A DNA stretch of 64,000 nt, taken from positions 496,001 through 560,000 of the forward strand of contig NZ_JAIVAT010000007.1 in the NCBI RefSeq assembly GCF_020172085.1. Reading direction: 5' to 3'. Numbering within the stretch: position 1 is the stretch's first letter; every line of letters starts with the position of its first letter. This document shows positions 44,824 to 52,871 of this stretch, one piece after another. Position numbers and translations under genes: made by a program. A model generated the notes under the pieces. It searched no databases and had not been told where the DNA came from. It worked only from the letters and a program-made list of their open reading frames with translations. The DNA is from Rossellomorea aquimaris. Its GTDB lineage: Bacteria > Bacillota > Bacilli > Bacillales > Bacillaceae_B.

Positions 44824-46149
44824 TTGAGAATGAACGACGAGACGAGTGGACACGACCTGCACCACCATGGGGCTGAGGAGCAGCTGCTTCGGGAGTTACA
44901 TGAAGCGGAGAGTATGATAATTGGAGCAGTTCTTCTGAATGCGGATGTTTTGGATACACTGACCTTGGAGGAGAAGCATTTTAGCCTGCTGAGGAACCGC
45001 CTGATTTTTAAAGCGATGAAGGGGCTTCAGAAGAAGAGGTTGGAGATTAATCTAGTGATGCTGTTGGAGGAGCTTGGGGATGACATTGAGAATGTCGGAG
45101 GGGTCCAGTTTCTCCTGGCGCTTGCCAACTACTGTCCGACGACGGTGAATATTGAGCAGTATGAACAGATTGTCCTGAAGTATTACGAACTGAGCCTCAT
45201 CAAGAATTCGGCCCATCACTTCCTGAACGCCTACACCCCGGAATCCGCACAGGTCCTCTACAAAGCACTCATCGACATGCACACGAATGCGACGATTGAC
45301 GAAGATACGAAGGATGACATCATCATGGATCTCTATGAATCTCTTTACATGGAGAGGGACGGACTTCCCGGTGTCTCGACGGGATTCGAGAGCCTGAATG
45401 CGTTGACGGGAGGGTGGAAGGAAGGGGAGCTCATCATCCTGGCGGCGAGACCTTCCATGGGGAAGACGGCTTTTGCCATTCAGCTTGCGTGGGAGTGCAC
45501 GAGGGAGAAAGGGGTGAGCATGCTGTTTTCCTTGGAGATGAGTTCGAGGCAAATCATGCAGCGACTTCTTTCGAGTTTGACGGAAATTAACATGATGAAA
45601 TGGCAGAATCCCTATAAGTATTTGACGAAGGACGAGATGCCGAGGATGCATGGGGCGATGAACGCCGTGTATAAAGCGAAGCTCGAACTGTCGCAGAATG
45701 GGATGATTACGTTGCCGGAGATCAGACAGCGGATCATGAATCTGAAGCGGGAGTATCCGACGGAGCCGTTTCTCGTGGTGATTGATTACCTGCAGCTGAT
45801 CACGGTGAAGGAGCGCTTTGACCGGCATGATTTGGCGATTGGGCATATTACGAAGCAGTTGAAGGGGATGGCGAAGGAGTTTGGGATTCCGATCATTCTG
45901 TTGTCGCAGCTATCGAGGGGAGTGGAGTCCAGGGATGATAAGCGGCCGAGGCTGTCGGATCTCCGTGACTCTGGGAATATCGAGCAGGATGCGGATGTGG
46001 TGTTGTTTCTGTACCGGGATGATTATTACTATCCGGATTCGAAGAACGGTCAGGAAGTGGAAGTGAAGATTGCGAAGAACCGGAATGGGCCGGTGGGGAC
46101 GGTGAAGTTGGAGTTTGTGAAGGAGTTTGGGCGGTTTCGTGGGGGATAG
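44824..46149 (+). CDS. Replicative DNA helicase, DnaB family (phage-type)
   Basis: The protein has 441 residues. The N-terminal helical domain (about 15-115) is followed by a RecA-like helicase domain: the Walker A is AARPSMGKTAFA (about 203-214), LFSLEMSS, Walker B FLVVIDYLQLI (about 317-327), LSQLSRGVE and SGNIEQDADVV. The start is the TTG at 44824 or ATG at 44830. It closes an isolated replication module with no structural phage genes around it. Confidence 0.9.
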   Translation: MRMNDETSGHDLHHHGAEEQLLRELHEAESMIIGAVLLNADVLDTLTLEEKHFSLLRNRLIFKAMKGLQKKRLEINLVMLLEELGDDIENVGGVQFLLALANYCPTTVNIEQYEQIVLKYYELSLIKNSAHHFLNAYTPESAQVLYKALIDMHTNATIDEDTKDDIIMDLYESLYMERDGLPGVSTGFESLNALTGGWKEGELIILAARPSMGKTAFAIQLAWECTREKGVSMLFSLEMSSRQIMQRLLSSLTEINMMKWQNPYKYLTKDEMPRMHGAMNAVYKAKLELSQNGMITLPEIRQRIMNLKREYPTEPFLVVIDYLQLITVKERFDRHDLAIGHITKQLKGMAKEFGIPIILLSQLSRGVESRDDKRPRLSDLRDSGNIEQDADVVLFLYRDDYYYPDSKNGQEVEVKIAKNRNGPVGTVKLEFVKEFGRFRGG

Positions 46150-46181
46150 GTCCGTTGGCTCATGAATAGGCGATAATAAAT

Positions 46182-46211
46182 GGGGAGGGATTGGGATATT
46201 GGTGACGGAGT
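46182..46211 (+). repeat. Direct repeat, left copy (30 bases)
   Basis: It matches 48544-48573 at 28 of 30 positions and contains an RBS (GGGGAGGG), TTGGTGACGG and GAGT. The two copies bracket the toxin operon and its flanks. Confidence 0.75.
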
Positions 46212-46438
46212 ATGCGAAGGGGAATGAGATGAATTTTCGCGTTGAGAGTTTGAAGGTGTATGGGGTGTTGGGTGAGGATGGGTAAGTGTTGGTGAGTTAT
46301 CGGGAGCTGTGGGAAGGGTGTAAGGAGGATGGGGAATTGGGTGAGGTGTTAGAGTGGACCAAAAGTAAGCAGGAGATCCGTCCCGTGCTTCATCTTGTCT
46401 TCAGTGGTTTTGACAGCAGTATATACAAAATCCCTCCC
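46199..46438 (+). pseudogene. Short gene interrupted by a stop codon
   Basis: A TTG start after GGGGAGGG opens a frame of 28 codons ended by TAA (46283-46285). The same frame continues for another ~50 codons (VSYRELWEGCKEDGELGEV, SGFDSSIYKIPPL). Codon use on both sides looks coding. The first 30 bases, including RBS and start, recur at 48544 with two mismatches. Function unknown. Confidence 0.5.
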
Positions 46439-46466
46439 CTTTGACAGAGAGGGAGGGATTTTTTTA
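46428..46466 (+). terminator. Strong terminator
   Basis: AAATCCCTCCC pairs perfectly with GGGAGGGATTT across CTTTGACAGAGA, followed by TTTTT. Confidence 0.88.
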
Positions 46467-46515
46467 TGTTGTTTTTATAAATGTATTTGCTATGTTGTCT
46501 GAAAGTATTGCATAT

Positions 46516-46546
46516 AAATACTTCTCCTCATTAGAGAAGTATTTTT
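46516..46546. terminator. Bidirectional hairpin at the end of the toxin operon
   Basis: AAATACTTCTC pairs with GAGAAGTATTT around CTCATTA, with T-runs on both sides. Confidence 0.75.
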
Positions 46547-46576
46547 GATCATTCAATAAATTTAACCATTAAAACA

Positions 46577-46849
46577 TCAAACGATATTTTGATCATTTAA
46601 GAATTTTTCAAATAGCTCAGAACCTTGTTCTACAGATAAATCTTCACTTTCAATTAAATAAATGCCTATCATTAAGCCGAAATTCTTTATAGTAGGATAT
46701 GCTTCCTTTGAAAGATTAAGTTTATAATAATCATTTTCAAAGAACATACACCAGATGTTTTGATCTTTAACTTTTAAAAAAATAGCTTCTAGGTCTTTTT
46801 GATTTTTATAATATCCTACATGTAAATGATAACGATCATCGAAAATCAA
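46577..46849 (-). CDS. Putative immunity protein for the adjacent toxin
   Basis: The protein has 90 residues and a TTG start behind AGGAG. It has mixed alpha/beta character (IFDDRYHLHVGYY, NIWCMFFENDYYKLNL, FGLMIGIYLIESEDL), cytoplasmic, with no signal peptide. It is the last gene of the subtilase-toxin operon, 21 bases after the toxin. Position and size are those expected of an immunity protein. The sequence family is not recognised, so the role is inferred from context. Confidence 0.6.
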   Translation of the reverse strand: MIFDDRYHLHVGYYKNQKDLEAIFLKVKDQNIWCMFFENDYYKLNLSKEAYPTIKNFGLMIGIYLIESEDLSVEQGSELFEKFLNDQNIV

Positions 46850-46870
46850 TTGAAATTCAACTCCTAAAAA

Positions 46871-47440
46871 TTAAAATACTTTATGATGAGTTTTTAAATT
46901 TGGAGGAACATGATAATGGAGAACGTTTGAACCACCAGTTTTAATCGGGAAGTAATCCAGTCTGAAAACTACTGATCCAGTTTTCTTAAGTCTGACCTGA
47001 ATAATTCTCCCACCTCCACCTGCACCTTCTAAAATATATGTACTTGGTGCTTTTATAGCCTTTTCTACATAAGGTCTGGCTATAGCCCATCCCTTTTTCA
47101 TGCCTTCTCTACCTACTTTAGATGTTAACAGTCTAATTGCAGCAGCAGCAATAGGAACCCATTGCCCTTGAACAGAACTTTCTTCCAGAACAGTATCTTG
47201 GTCTGTGAGAATCATATGTTCTTCAAATTGAAGAAAAACTTCATCATTAACTAAAAAATCAAAATCTTCTTCATACTTATTTAAATCAACATTAGAAACA
47301 TCAACACCTGTTGTTTCATATAGGCTTTCAATTACTTCTTCATCAACAAAAGTTTCTTCTGTATCACTAGCTAGTACAGAAGGACTCAAAGTAGAAAGAA
47401 ATAGAACCAAAGATAAAAGTACAACAATACACTTCTTCAT
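46871..47440 (-). CDS. Secreted SAR2788-like putative toxin
   Basis: The protein has 189 residues. A Sec signal peptide (about 1-24, KKCIVVLLSLVLFLSTLSPS, probable cut after VLA) is followed by an acidic propeptide-like region (about 25-90). A glycine-containing stretch APSTYILEGAGGGGRI comes next, then a compact C-terminal domain ending LHYHVPPNLKTHHKVF. The histidine-rich end and general layout match the SAR2788 family of putative toxins in Bacillus and Staphylococcus. AGGAGTG precedes the ATG. The protease gene upstream may process it. Confidence 0.7.
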   Translation of the reverse strand: MKKCIVVLLSLVLFLSTLSPSVLASDTEETFVDEEVIESLYETTGVDVSNVDLNKYEEDFDFLVNDEVFLQFEEHMILTDQDTVLEESSVQGQWVPIAAAAIRLLTSKVGREGMKKGWAIARPYVEKAIKAPSTYILEGAGGGGRIIQVRLKKTGSVVFRLDYFPIKTGGSNVLHYHVPPNLKTHHKVF

Positions 47441-47458
47441 AACTACACTCCTATTAAA

Positions 47459-48349
47459 TTATTCTAATATCTTAAAGGGATTCATAACCTCATAGCCATC
47501 TATTTTTCTATATTTATTATCTTTTGACAAAATAGAACGATTGAAATTTATATTTACATTTCTATGTTTTTCAACATAAAGAGCTAAGATTCCGGCCATA
47601 TAAGCTGATGCCATAGAAGTACCACTGCTAATTAAACTATCCCCTGTTGTTGAATAACTATTTATATACTGACCTGGTAATAAATAATCTAACTCCTCAC
47701 CCAAAGTTGTTCCTTTCCATACTTTATTTTTCTTATCTAAAGCCCCGACAGCAATGACATTGTCATATTTAGCAGGATACATAATATCAATATTTTCTTT
47801 CAATCCATAATTACCTACAGAAGAAACAACTAATATATCTTCATCTAATACAGCTTTGTCTATGAGCATCTTAAGTTCTTTCGAATCTTCAAATGTTCCA
47901 AAGGGCATTAAAATAATATCTACATTTTTATTAATAGCCCATTCTACAGCTTTTACGATATCAGTCATTTCACCTCTTAATGTATTGTTTAATGCTTTTG
48001 CAACATACAATTCTATGTCAGGAGCAACACCTATTTTTTTTGAAGCTAACAAACCTGTTATATGGGTACCGTGTCCATGATCGTCTGTGAAATCATCAGA
48101 ATTATCAATAACATTAATACCTTCCACAACGTCTATATTTAATGCTTTGTCAGATATACCAGTATCAATTAAAGCAACTTTAACATTTTTTCCTGTTAGT
48201 CCATATTCAGTATGTAAAGTATCAATATTTAAAAAGTGATAACCCCAATTTTTTTTATAAAATGATTCTTTTGATTTCTTTTCATAAAAAATAAGCCCAC
48301 TCATAAATAACAATAAAAAAACAAATAAAATGATTATTCTTTTTCTCAT
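47459..48349 (-). CDS. Membrane-anchored subtilisin-like serine protease
   Basis: The protein has 296 residues. An N-terminal membrane anchor (about 3-22) is followed directly by the S8 catalytic domain: Asp62 in LIDTGIS, His93 in DHGHGTH, oxyanion Asn180 in SVGN and Ser245 in GTSMAS. The usual inhibitor-type propeptide is missing. At this size it resembles dedicated maturation proteases. It is the first gene of a three-gene minus-strand operon, 18 bases before the toxin. Toxin or peptide processing outside the membrane is the natural hypothesis. Confidence 0.85.
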   Translation of the reverse strand: MRKRIIILFVFLLLFMSGLIFYEKKSKESFYKKNWGYHFLNIDTLHTEYGLTGKNVKVALIDTGISDKALNIDVVEGINVIDNSDDFTDDHGHGTHITGLLASKKIGVAPDIELYVAKALNNTLRGEMTDIVKAVEWAINKNVDIILMPFGTFEDSKELKMLIDKAVLDEDILVVSSVGNYGLKENIDIMYPAKYDNVIAVGALDKKNKVWKGTTLGEELDYLLPGQYINSYSTTGDSLISSGTSMASAYMAGILALYVEKHRNVNINFNRSILSKDNKYRKIDGYEVMNPFKILE

Positions 48350-48444
48350 TTACAATCCCCTAATAAAGTTACATCTTAATAGTTTGAAATAACCACAAGA
48401 ACCTCCATATACCAATTTAAATTCCTCCAATTGTGCACTTAGTT

Positions 48445-48488
48445 ATTATAGCAGTTCCTCATTTATGCCTATCTTAAATAAACCTTAA
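48445..48488 (-). promoter_or_regulatory. Two-component-type promoter of the subtilase-toxin operon (P1)
   Basis: On the minus strand TTAAGG (48483-48488) and TTAAGA (48472-48477) are repeated with an 11-bp period. After a 21-bp gap comes a consensus TATAAT (48445-48450). The protease gene starts 96 bases after it. The arrangement recurs four more times in the window. Confidence 0.8.
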
Positions 48489-48498
48489 GTTTCAAGGA

Positions 48499-48525
48499 GA
48501 GCCACGGGGACAGGTACCGTGGCTC
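48499..48525. repeat. REP-like element, type A
   Basis: GAGCCACGG and CCGTGGCTC arms surround GGACAGGTA. It is identical in its core to 58858-58884. Confidence 0.85.
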
Positions 48526-48543
48526 AGGATTAAACTATGTAAA

Positions 48544-48573
48544 GGGGAGGAATTGGGATGTTGGTGACGGAGT
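48544..48573 (+). repeat. Direct repeat, right copy (30 bases)
   Basis: It shares 28 of 30 bases with 46182-46211, again including RBS, TTGGTGACGG and GAGT. The following frame diverges and stops after about 16 codons. Confidence 0.75.
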
Positions 48574-48620
48574 TGATGGACTGCGATCGTTCTAGACGAG
48601 AGGATAGTAGATGAGAAAAA

Positions 48621-48649
48621 GGAAGTAAGAGAAACGTCCCTGTGCTTCC
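48621..48649. repeat. REP-like element, type B, degenerate
   Basis: GGAAG and CTTCC ends surround ACGTCCCTGTG. Confidence 0.55.
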
Positions 48650-48967
48650 GGTTCACCCATGAAGAAGGGGTTATGCCAGCTCTCGTGGAATACTAGGTAG
48701 TAGAAAGCCTAACGATCCCTCCCTATGCATATCACACTCTCTACGTGCTGCCATACTGAATGAAAAGGAATCCCCTCTACAGCGAACCATGCCCCAAGCC
48801 TATTCAACGTTTTTTATTACCGTCAGTTAGGGTATAAGATTAATAAGAAGTATACAGACTTGATGTATCGGCAAAAGCACTGGCACAAGGCCAACAGGAT
48901 ATTGAACGTATATTAGAAAACCATACATATTCCAAACAAGATTTCCGAACAGGAGGAACAATAACCA

Positions 48968-50455
48968 TTGAAAACAAAAACAGTACTGATCATTGGAGGC
49001 GGACTCGGCGGGGTTTCAGCTGCCATTACACTCGCACAAGCGGGATACGATGTCTCCTTATATGAAAAAAACGATCATATTGGAGGGAAGTTAAACCGGC
49101 TTGAGCAAGACGGCTTTGGGTTTGATCTTGGCCCGTCCATTTTGACGATGCCGCAGATCTTTGAGAAATTGTTTGCGGCGAGCGGTAAATCAATGAAGGA
49201 TTATGTCCAGATTGAGAGGCTGGATCATCAATGGCGTTCCTTTTTCCCTGATGGAAATGTCATAGACTTGTATGAAGATGTGAGCGATATGCTAGAGAAG
49301 AATGCCTCTCTAAGTGAAAAGGACATTCGTGAATATCAACGTCTGCTGGAGCATTCGAAGACACATTACGATATGACGGATAAAACGTTATTTAAAGGTG
49401 CGGATACGGCAAAAGGAATCGTCAAGCAGGCGGGACTGTTCAGTGTCTTGAAGAACATTGACCTGATGTCCACGGTGCATAAATCCCTCGATAAGCGGAT
49501 CAGTCATGAGCAGTTTCGAGATATGCTCTCTTATTTTATTAAGTATGTCGGTTCGTCCCCTTACGATGCGCCGGCTGTGATGAATATGATGATCTACATG
49601 CAGCATGATCAGGGGGCATGGTACGTTCCCGGCGGTTTGCACAAGCTCTCGGACGCTCTTGTGAAGCTGGCGGAAGAAGTGGGGGTGACCTTCCACCTTG
49701 GACGGCAGATCGTCAAGCTGGACAAGAAGGCTGGCGATATTACCGGAGCGCTATTGGATGACGGAACACGGGTGACGGCCGATCACTATGTGTCCAATAT
49801 GGAAGTCATACCGGTGTACGAGCGATTACTGAAGGAAGACAGCGATTATATTAAAAAATTAAAAACGAAGTTCGAACCAGCGAGTTCCGGCCTCGTCATG
49901 CATCTTGGTGTGAAGAAGAGTTATCCGCAGCTACGCCATCATAATTTCTTTTTCGCCGAAAATATGAAGGCGCAAATGGAATCGATCTTCCATCGTCACG
50001 AACTGCCGGACGACCCGGTCATTTATCTTGTCAATGTGAATAAAACCGATTCGACTCAGGCGCCTCCAGGCCATGAAAATATCAAGGTGCTGCCGCATAT
50101 TCCGTTTATCCGGGATGAGAATCCATATTCGCATGAGGACTATGAACAATTCGCTGAGCGAGTCCTGATCAAGTTGGAGAAGATGGGTCTTGATGGCTTG
50201 CGTGAGAACATTGTCACGAAGGATATGTGGACACCGGAAGATATCAGGCGTACGTATGGTTCCGACCGTGGGGCGATTTATGGGACGGTGTCAGACAGTA
50301 AGAAGAATAAAGGCTTGAAGTATCCGAAACAGAGTGAACGCTACGACAATCTTTACTTTGTCGGGGGAACGGTGAATCCCGGAGGCGGAATGCCGATGGT
50401 TACTCTAAGCGGCCAGCTTGTCGGCGAGAAGATTATGGAGAGGGATTCTGGATGA
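48968..50455 (+). CDS. crtP: Carotenoid oxygenase/desaturase, CrtP/CrtN family
   Basis: This FAD-dependent enzyme has 495 residues and a TTG start after GGAGGA. The dinucleotide site is VLIIGGGLGGVSAAITLAQ (about 6-24), then YEKNDHIGGKLNRL and FDLGPSILTMP. The C-terminal signature is YFVGGTVNPGGGMPMVTLSG. The family comprises diapophytoene desaturase CrtN and diaponeurosporene oxidase CrtP. The neighbouring crtO/crtQ-like genes favour CrtP. It would act at the membrane on a C30 carotenoid, producing a carboxylated carotenoid. CrtM and the other desaturase are not in the window. Confidence 0.82.
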   Translation: MKTKTVLIIGGGLGGVSAAITLAQAGYDVSLYEKNDHIGGKLNRLEQDGFGFDLGPSILTMPQIFEKLFAASGKSMKDYVQIERLDHQWRSFFPDGNVIDLYEDVSDMLEKNASLSEKDIREYQRLLEHSKTHYDMTDKTLFKGADTAKGIVKQAGLFSVLKNIDLMSTVHKSLDKRISHEQFRDMLSYFIKYVGSSPYDAPAVMNMMIYMQHDQGAWYVPGGLHKLSDALVKLAEEVGVTFHLGRQIVKLDKKAGDITGALLDDGTRVTADHYVSNMEVIPVYERLLKEDSDYIKKLKTKFEPASSGLVMHLGVKKSYPQLRHHNFFFAENMKAQMESIFHRHELPDDPVIYLVNVNKTDSTQAPPGHENIKVLPHIPFIRDENPYSHEDYEQFAERVLIKLEKMGLDGLRENIVTKDMWTPEDIRRTYGSDRGAIYGTVSDSKKNKGLKYPKQSERYDNLYFVGGTVNPGGGMPMVTLSGQLVGEKIMERDSG

Positions 50456-50470
50456 AAAAGGAGTGATGTC

Positions 50471-50971
50471 ATGATCGTCTCACTGCCTGACCATTGGATC
50501 ATACTCATTGATGTGCTTGCCTGGACGTTCTTTCATCTCGCCATTTCGGCCGTATGCTTGAAACTGCCGTTGACATGGTTTCTGAAAGACCATTTCTGGT
50601 TTCGGACGTTCCCTTTTGAACAGTCCGGAGCATTGTGGCAACGTTTATTCCAGGTGAAAGCGTGGAAGGGATTGATTCTGGACGGCACGATTTTTCTTAA
50701 AAAGGGATACAGCAAAAAGGGGCTGCATGGGACGAAGGAGAGGGACTTGAAGATGTTTGCCGCGGAAACGAAACGCGCGGAATTAACCCACTGGCTCTCC
50801 ATCCTCCCTGCTCCCTTGTTCTTCATTTGGAATCCCGTATGGGCAGGGTGGGCGATGGTTCTGTATGCCCTTGTCTTCAACCTTCCGATTATTGTGGTTC
50901 AGCGGTACAATCGTGGGCGTATATCGGCTATTACGTCAGGAGTCGGAAAGAAATCAAGCAGGCTACTGTGA
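50471..50971 (+). CDS. crtO: Glycosyl-4,4'-diaponeurosporenoate acyltransferase-like
   Basis: The protein has 166 residues. An N-terminal membrane segment (about 10-30) is followed by the CrtO-type motifs FPFEQSGALWQRLFQVKAWK (about 49-68), LKKGYSKKGL and KRAELTHW (about 100-107), then two more hydrophobic segments. It would add a fatty acyl group to the sugar of a glycosylated carotenoid, as in staphyloxanthin synthesis. It starts 15 bases after crtP. AAAAGGAGTG provides the RBS. Confidence 0.8.
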   Translation: MIVSLPDHWIILIDVLAWTFFHLAISAVCLKLPLTWFLKDHFWFRTFPFEQSGALWQRLFQVKAWKGLILDGTIFLKKGYSKKGLHGTKERDLKMFAAETKRAELTHWLSILPAPLFFIWNPVWAGWAMVLYALVFNLPIIVVQRYNRGRISAITSGVGKKSSRLL

Positions 50972-51043
50972 GGAAGTGCAGCTACATAAAGGTTGAACGG
51001 GAATTGGCACTTTTGTGCGTTCTAGAGGAAGGAGGTAGATGGC

Positions 51044-52150
51044 ATGACAGCTTCAGAAGTGATCAATCTCATCTTGGGTGTCCTGGGGGTGATCATTGGC
51101 ATGATCGTGTTTTGGTCCTTGCCGGTTCCAAGATTCACCTCCAAACATACAGCGGGATTGCCGTTTGTGTCCATCATTATCCCTGCCCGAAATGAAGAAG
51201 GCAGGATCTCGCCGTTATTGCAGTCGTTGCAGGAGCAGCGATACAAGGGATTTGAGATTCTGTTGGTGGATGATGATTCATCGGATCGTACCGTTGAGGT
51301 TGCAGAACGTTACTTTGTCACTGTCCTGCACAATAACGGGGCAGGGAAATCGTCTGCGTGCTGGCGCGGTGCCAAGGAGGCGAAAGGAGAGTGGCTGCTG
51401 TTCCTGGATGCCGATACCCGATTCACCAGTGTGGATGGATTGCGGAATCTTCTCCATTACTACCAAGGAAAAGGAGCCAGGGGGATCCTCGCCTTGCAGC
51501 CCTATCACACAGTGGAGCGCGTGTATGAGCATCTCTCCATTATCTTTAACATCATCGTCGTGGTGGGGATGAATCTATTTACCGTCTGGGGATCACGGTT
51601 CAAAGCCGCAGGCTCGTTCGGTCCATGCATTCTATGCAATCGAGACGATTACTTTTTATCCGGCGGGCATGAAAAGATAGAGGGGGCCATCATGGATGAT
51701 CTGGCGCTGGGAGAAGCATTTCTGGATCAGAATCTTCCCGTTCGCTGCCTGGGCGGGAGGGGGATCATTTCGTTCCGGATGTATCCTGAAGGGGTGGGAA
51801 GCCTGATCGAAGGCTGGTGCAAAAGCTTTGCCGTTGGTTCCAAGTCCACTCATCCCATCGTCATGTTGATGGTCATCCTCTGGATTACCGGAAGTTTAAC
51901 CAGCGCGTTTTCATTGATCTCTTCGATGATAGAGGGAAGTACTGCCGCTATGATCGTCTATGGAGTATTGTATATCCTCTATAGCGTTCAAACAGCATGG
52001 TTTGCCCGCAGGGTCGGGGATTTCAGATGGGGGTATTTCCCTTTTTATCCTTTATTCTTTTTATTCTTTGCGGTGATTTTCTTTTATTCTTTTGTCCGGG
52101 TGAATGTGTTTCATTCTGTGAAGTGGAAGGGGCGGAAGATAAAGGTGTGA
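51044..52150 (+). CDS. crtQ: Carotenoid glycosyltransferase-like GT2 protein, CrtQ type
   Basis: The protein has 368 residues. An N-terminal membrane anchor (about 5-25) precedes a GT2 domain: SIIIPARNEEGRI (about 44-56), LVDDDSSDRT, FLDADTRF (about 123-130) and LSGGHEKIEGAIMDDLALG with the acceptor acids. Three C-terminal hydrophobic segments follow. It would glucosylate the carotenoid carboxylate made by CrtP. GGAGG lies upstream of the ATG. It ends the cluster and is followed by a very long perfect palindrome. Confidence 0.82.
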   Translation: MTASEVINLILGVLGVIIGMIVFWSLPVPRFTSKHTAGLPFVSIIIPARNEEGRISPLLQSLQEQRYKGFEILLVDDDSSDRTVEVAERYFVTVLHNNGAGKSSACWRGAKEAKGEWLLFLDADTRFTSVDGLRNLLHYYQGKGARGILALQPYHTVERVYEHLSIIFNIIVVVGMNLFTVWGSRFKAAGSFGPCILCNRDDYFLSGGHEKIEGAIMDDLALGEAFLDQNLPVRCLGGRGIISFRMYPEGVGSLIEGWCKSFAVGSKSTHPIVMLMVILWITGSLTSAFSLISSMIEGSTAAMIVYGVLYILYSVQTAWFARRVGDFRWGYFPFYPLFFLFFAVIFFYSFVRVNVFHSVKWKGRKIKV

Positions 52151-52172
52151 AGAGGGAAACAGGGGGACAACC

Positions 52173-52234
52173 AAGGGTTCAGACGCCCGTCATGCTAAAG
52201 CTTTAGCATGACGGGCGTCTGAACCCTTTTTTCT
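52173..52234 (+). terminator. 56-bp perfect palindrome plus T-run
   Basis: The bases 52173-52228 read identically on both strands (28-base arms meeting at 52200/52201: left arm starts AAGGGTTCAGACGCCCGTC, right arm ends GACGGGCGTCTGAACCCTT). TTTTTT-rich sequence overlaps and follows its end. It will fold into an extremely stable hairpin and stop transcription from crtQ. Confidence 0.9.
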
Positions 52235-52356
52235 GAGGGAGCAGGGGAGAAAGGTCCGTTGGCTGTGGAGGGTTCTAATTTTGAAAACTATAACAAAAAA
52301 GTCAATTAGCACCCTCCGTTATTTTTTTATCTTTATAATACTCTTTCATAGATTTT

Positions 52357-52632
52357 TTAATTGTTTTCTTGGTAAGGAGTTTTTTCTAATGCTTTATCAA
52401 ATAATGAGATAATGGATGATTTGTTATCTTGATAGTTTTCGTTAACCATATAGATTCTCTCTTCTTCAAAGATTTCTTTAACCATTTCACTTTTTCTTTC
52501 TTGATCTAATTTACTCCAGTGTTTTACTAATAAATAGTTATTAGAGATGTCTTCAACGGGTTCTCCACCCAGAAAGCCAAATAGAAGAAATGGGAATGTA
52601 CAACATAGTAAAATAGCCATTAATTTTTTCAA
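52357..52632 (-). CDS. Small secreted or membrane-anchored protein
   Basis: The protein has 91 residues and a TTG start five bases after GGAGGG. A hydrophobic signal-like N-terminus (LMAILLCCTFPFLLFGFLGG, about 4-23) precedes a charged helical domain (WSKLDQERKSEMVKEIFEEE). Whether the signal is cleaved is unclear. Family unknown. Confidence 0.6.
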   Translation of the reverse strand: MKKLMAILLCCTFPFLLFGFLGGEPVEDISNNYLLVKHWSKLDQERKSEMVKEIFEEERIYMVNENYQDNKSSIISLFDKALEKTPYQENN

Positions 52633-52871
52633 GTTATCCCTCCATGTATGTATTAAGGTTAACTGTGTTTTTTGGAATGTGTAAAGAGAAGGTAGCGATC
52701 GGGTGAGGAGTGCTTAATAAGTAAACATATTTTCCATTTTAATGAAATATCTAGTAAAATAGTATTGTTAATTGTAGAAAATAAATCCTGTAATGTCATT
52801 CGCCAATTGATGTTTGTAATTGAATCAATGGAATGAATTGCAGTGGATTTAATATAATCTAGGGGATCAAA

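Larger units (their letters stand above)
48350..48967. other. Complex intergenic region between toxin operon and carotenoid genes
   Basis: It contains the minus-strand response-regulator-type promoter (48445-48488), two REP-like repeats, the right copy of the 30-base direct repeat and several broken frames. Just before crtP a startless frame of ~40 codons (contains LAQGQQDIERILENHTY) runs into the crtP RBS; it may be the tail of a deleted gene. No complete gene was found. Confidence 0.5.

Noticed and set aside
43708-46149. Complete prophage
   Set aside because: Only replication genes are present; no integrase, capsid, tail, lysis or packaging genes were found on either side, and the broken integrase at 38483 is too far and of uncertain origin.
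48860-48967. Startless frame upstream of crtP as a gene
   Set aside because: It begins after a stop codon without a start and runs into the crtP RBS. At most it is the tail of a deleted gene.
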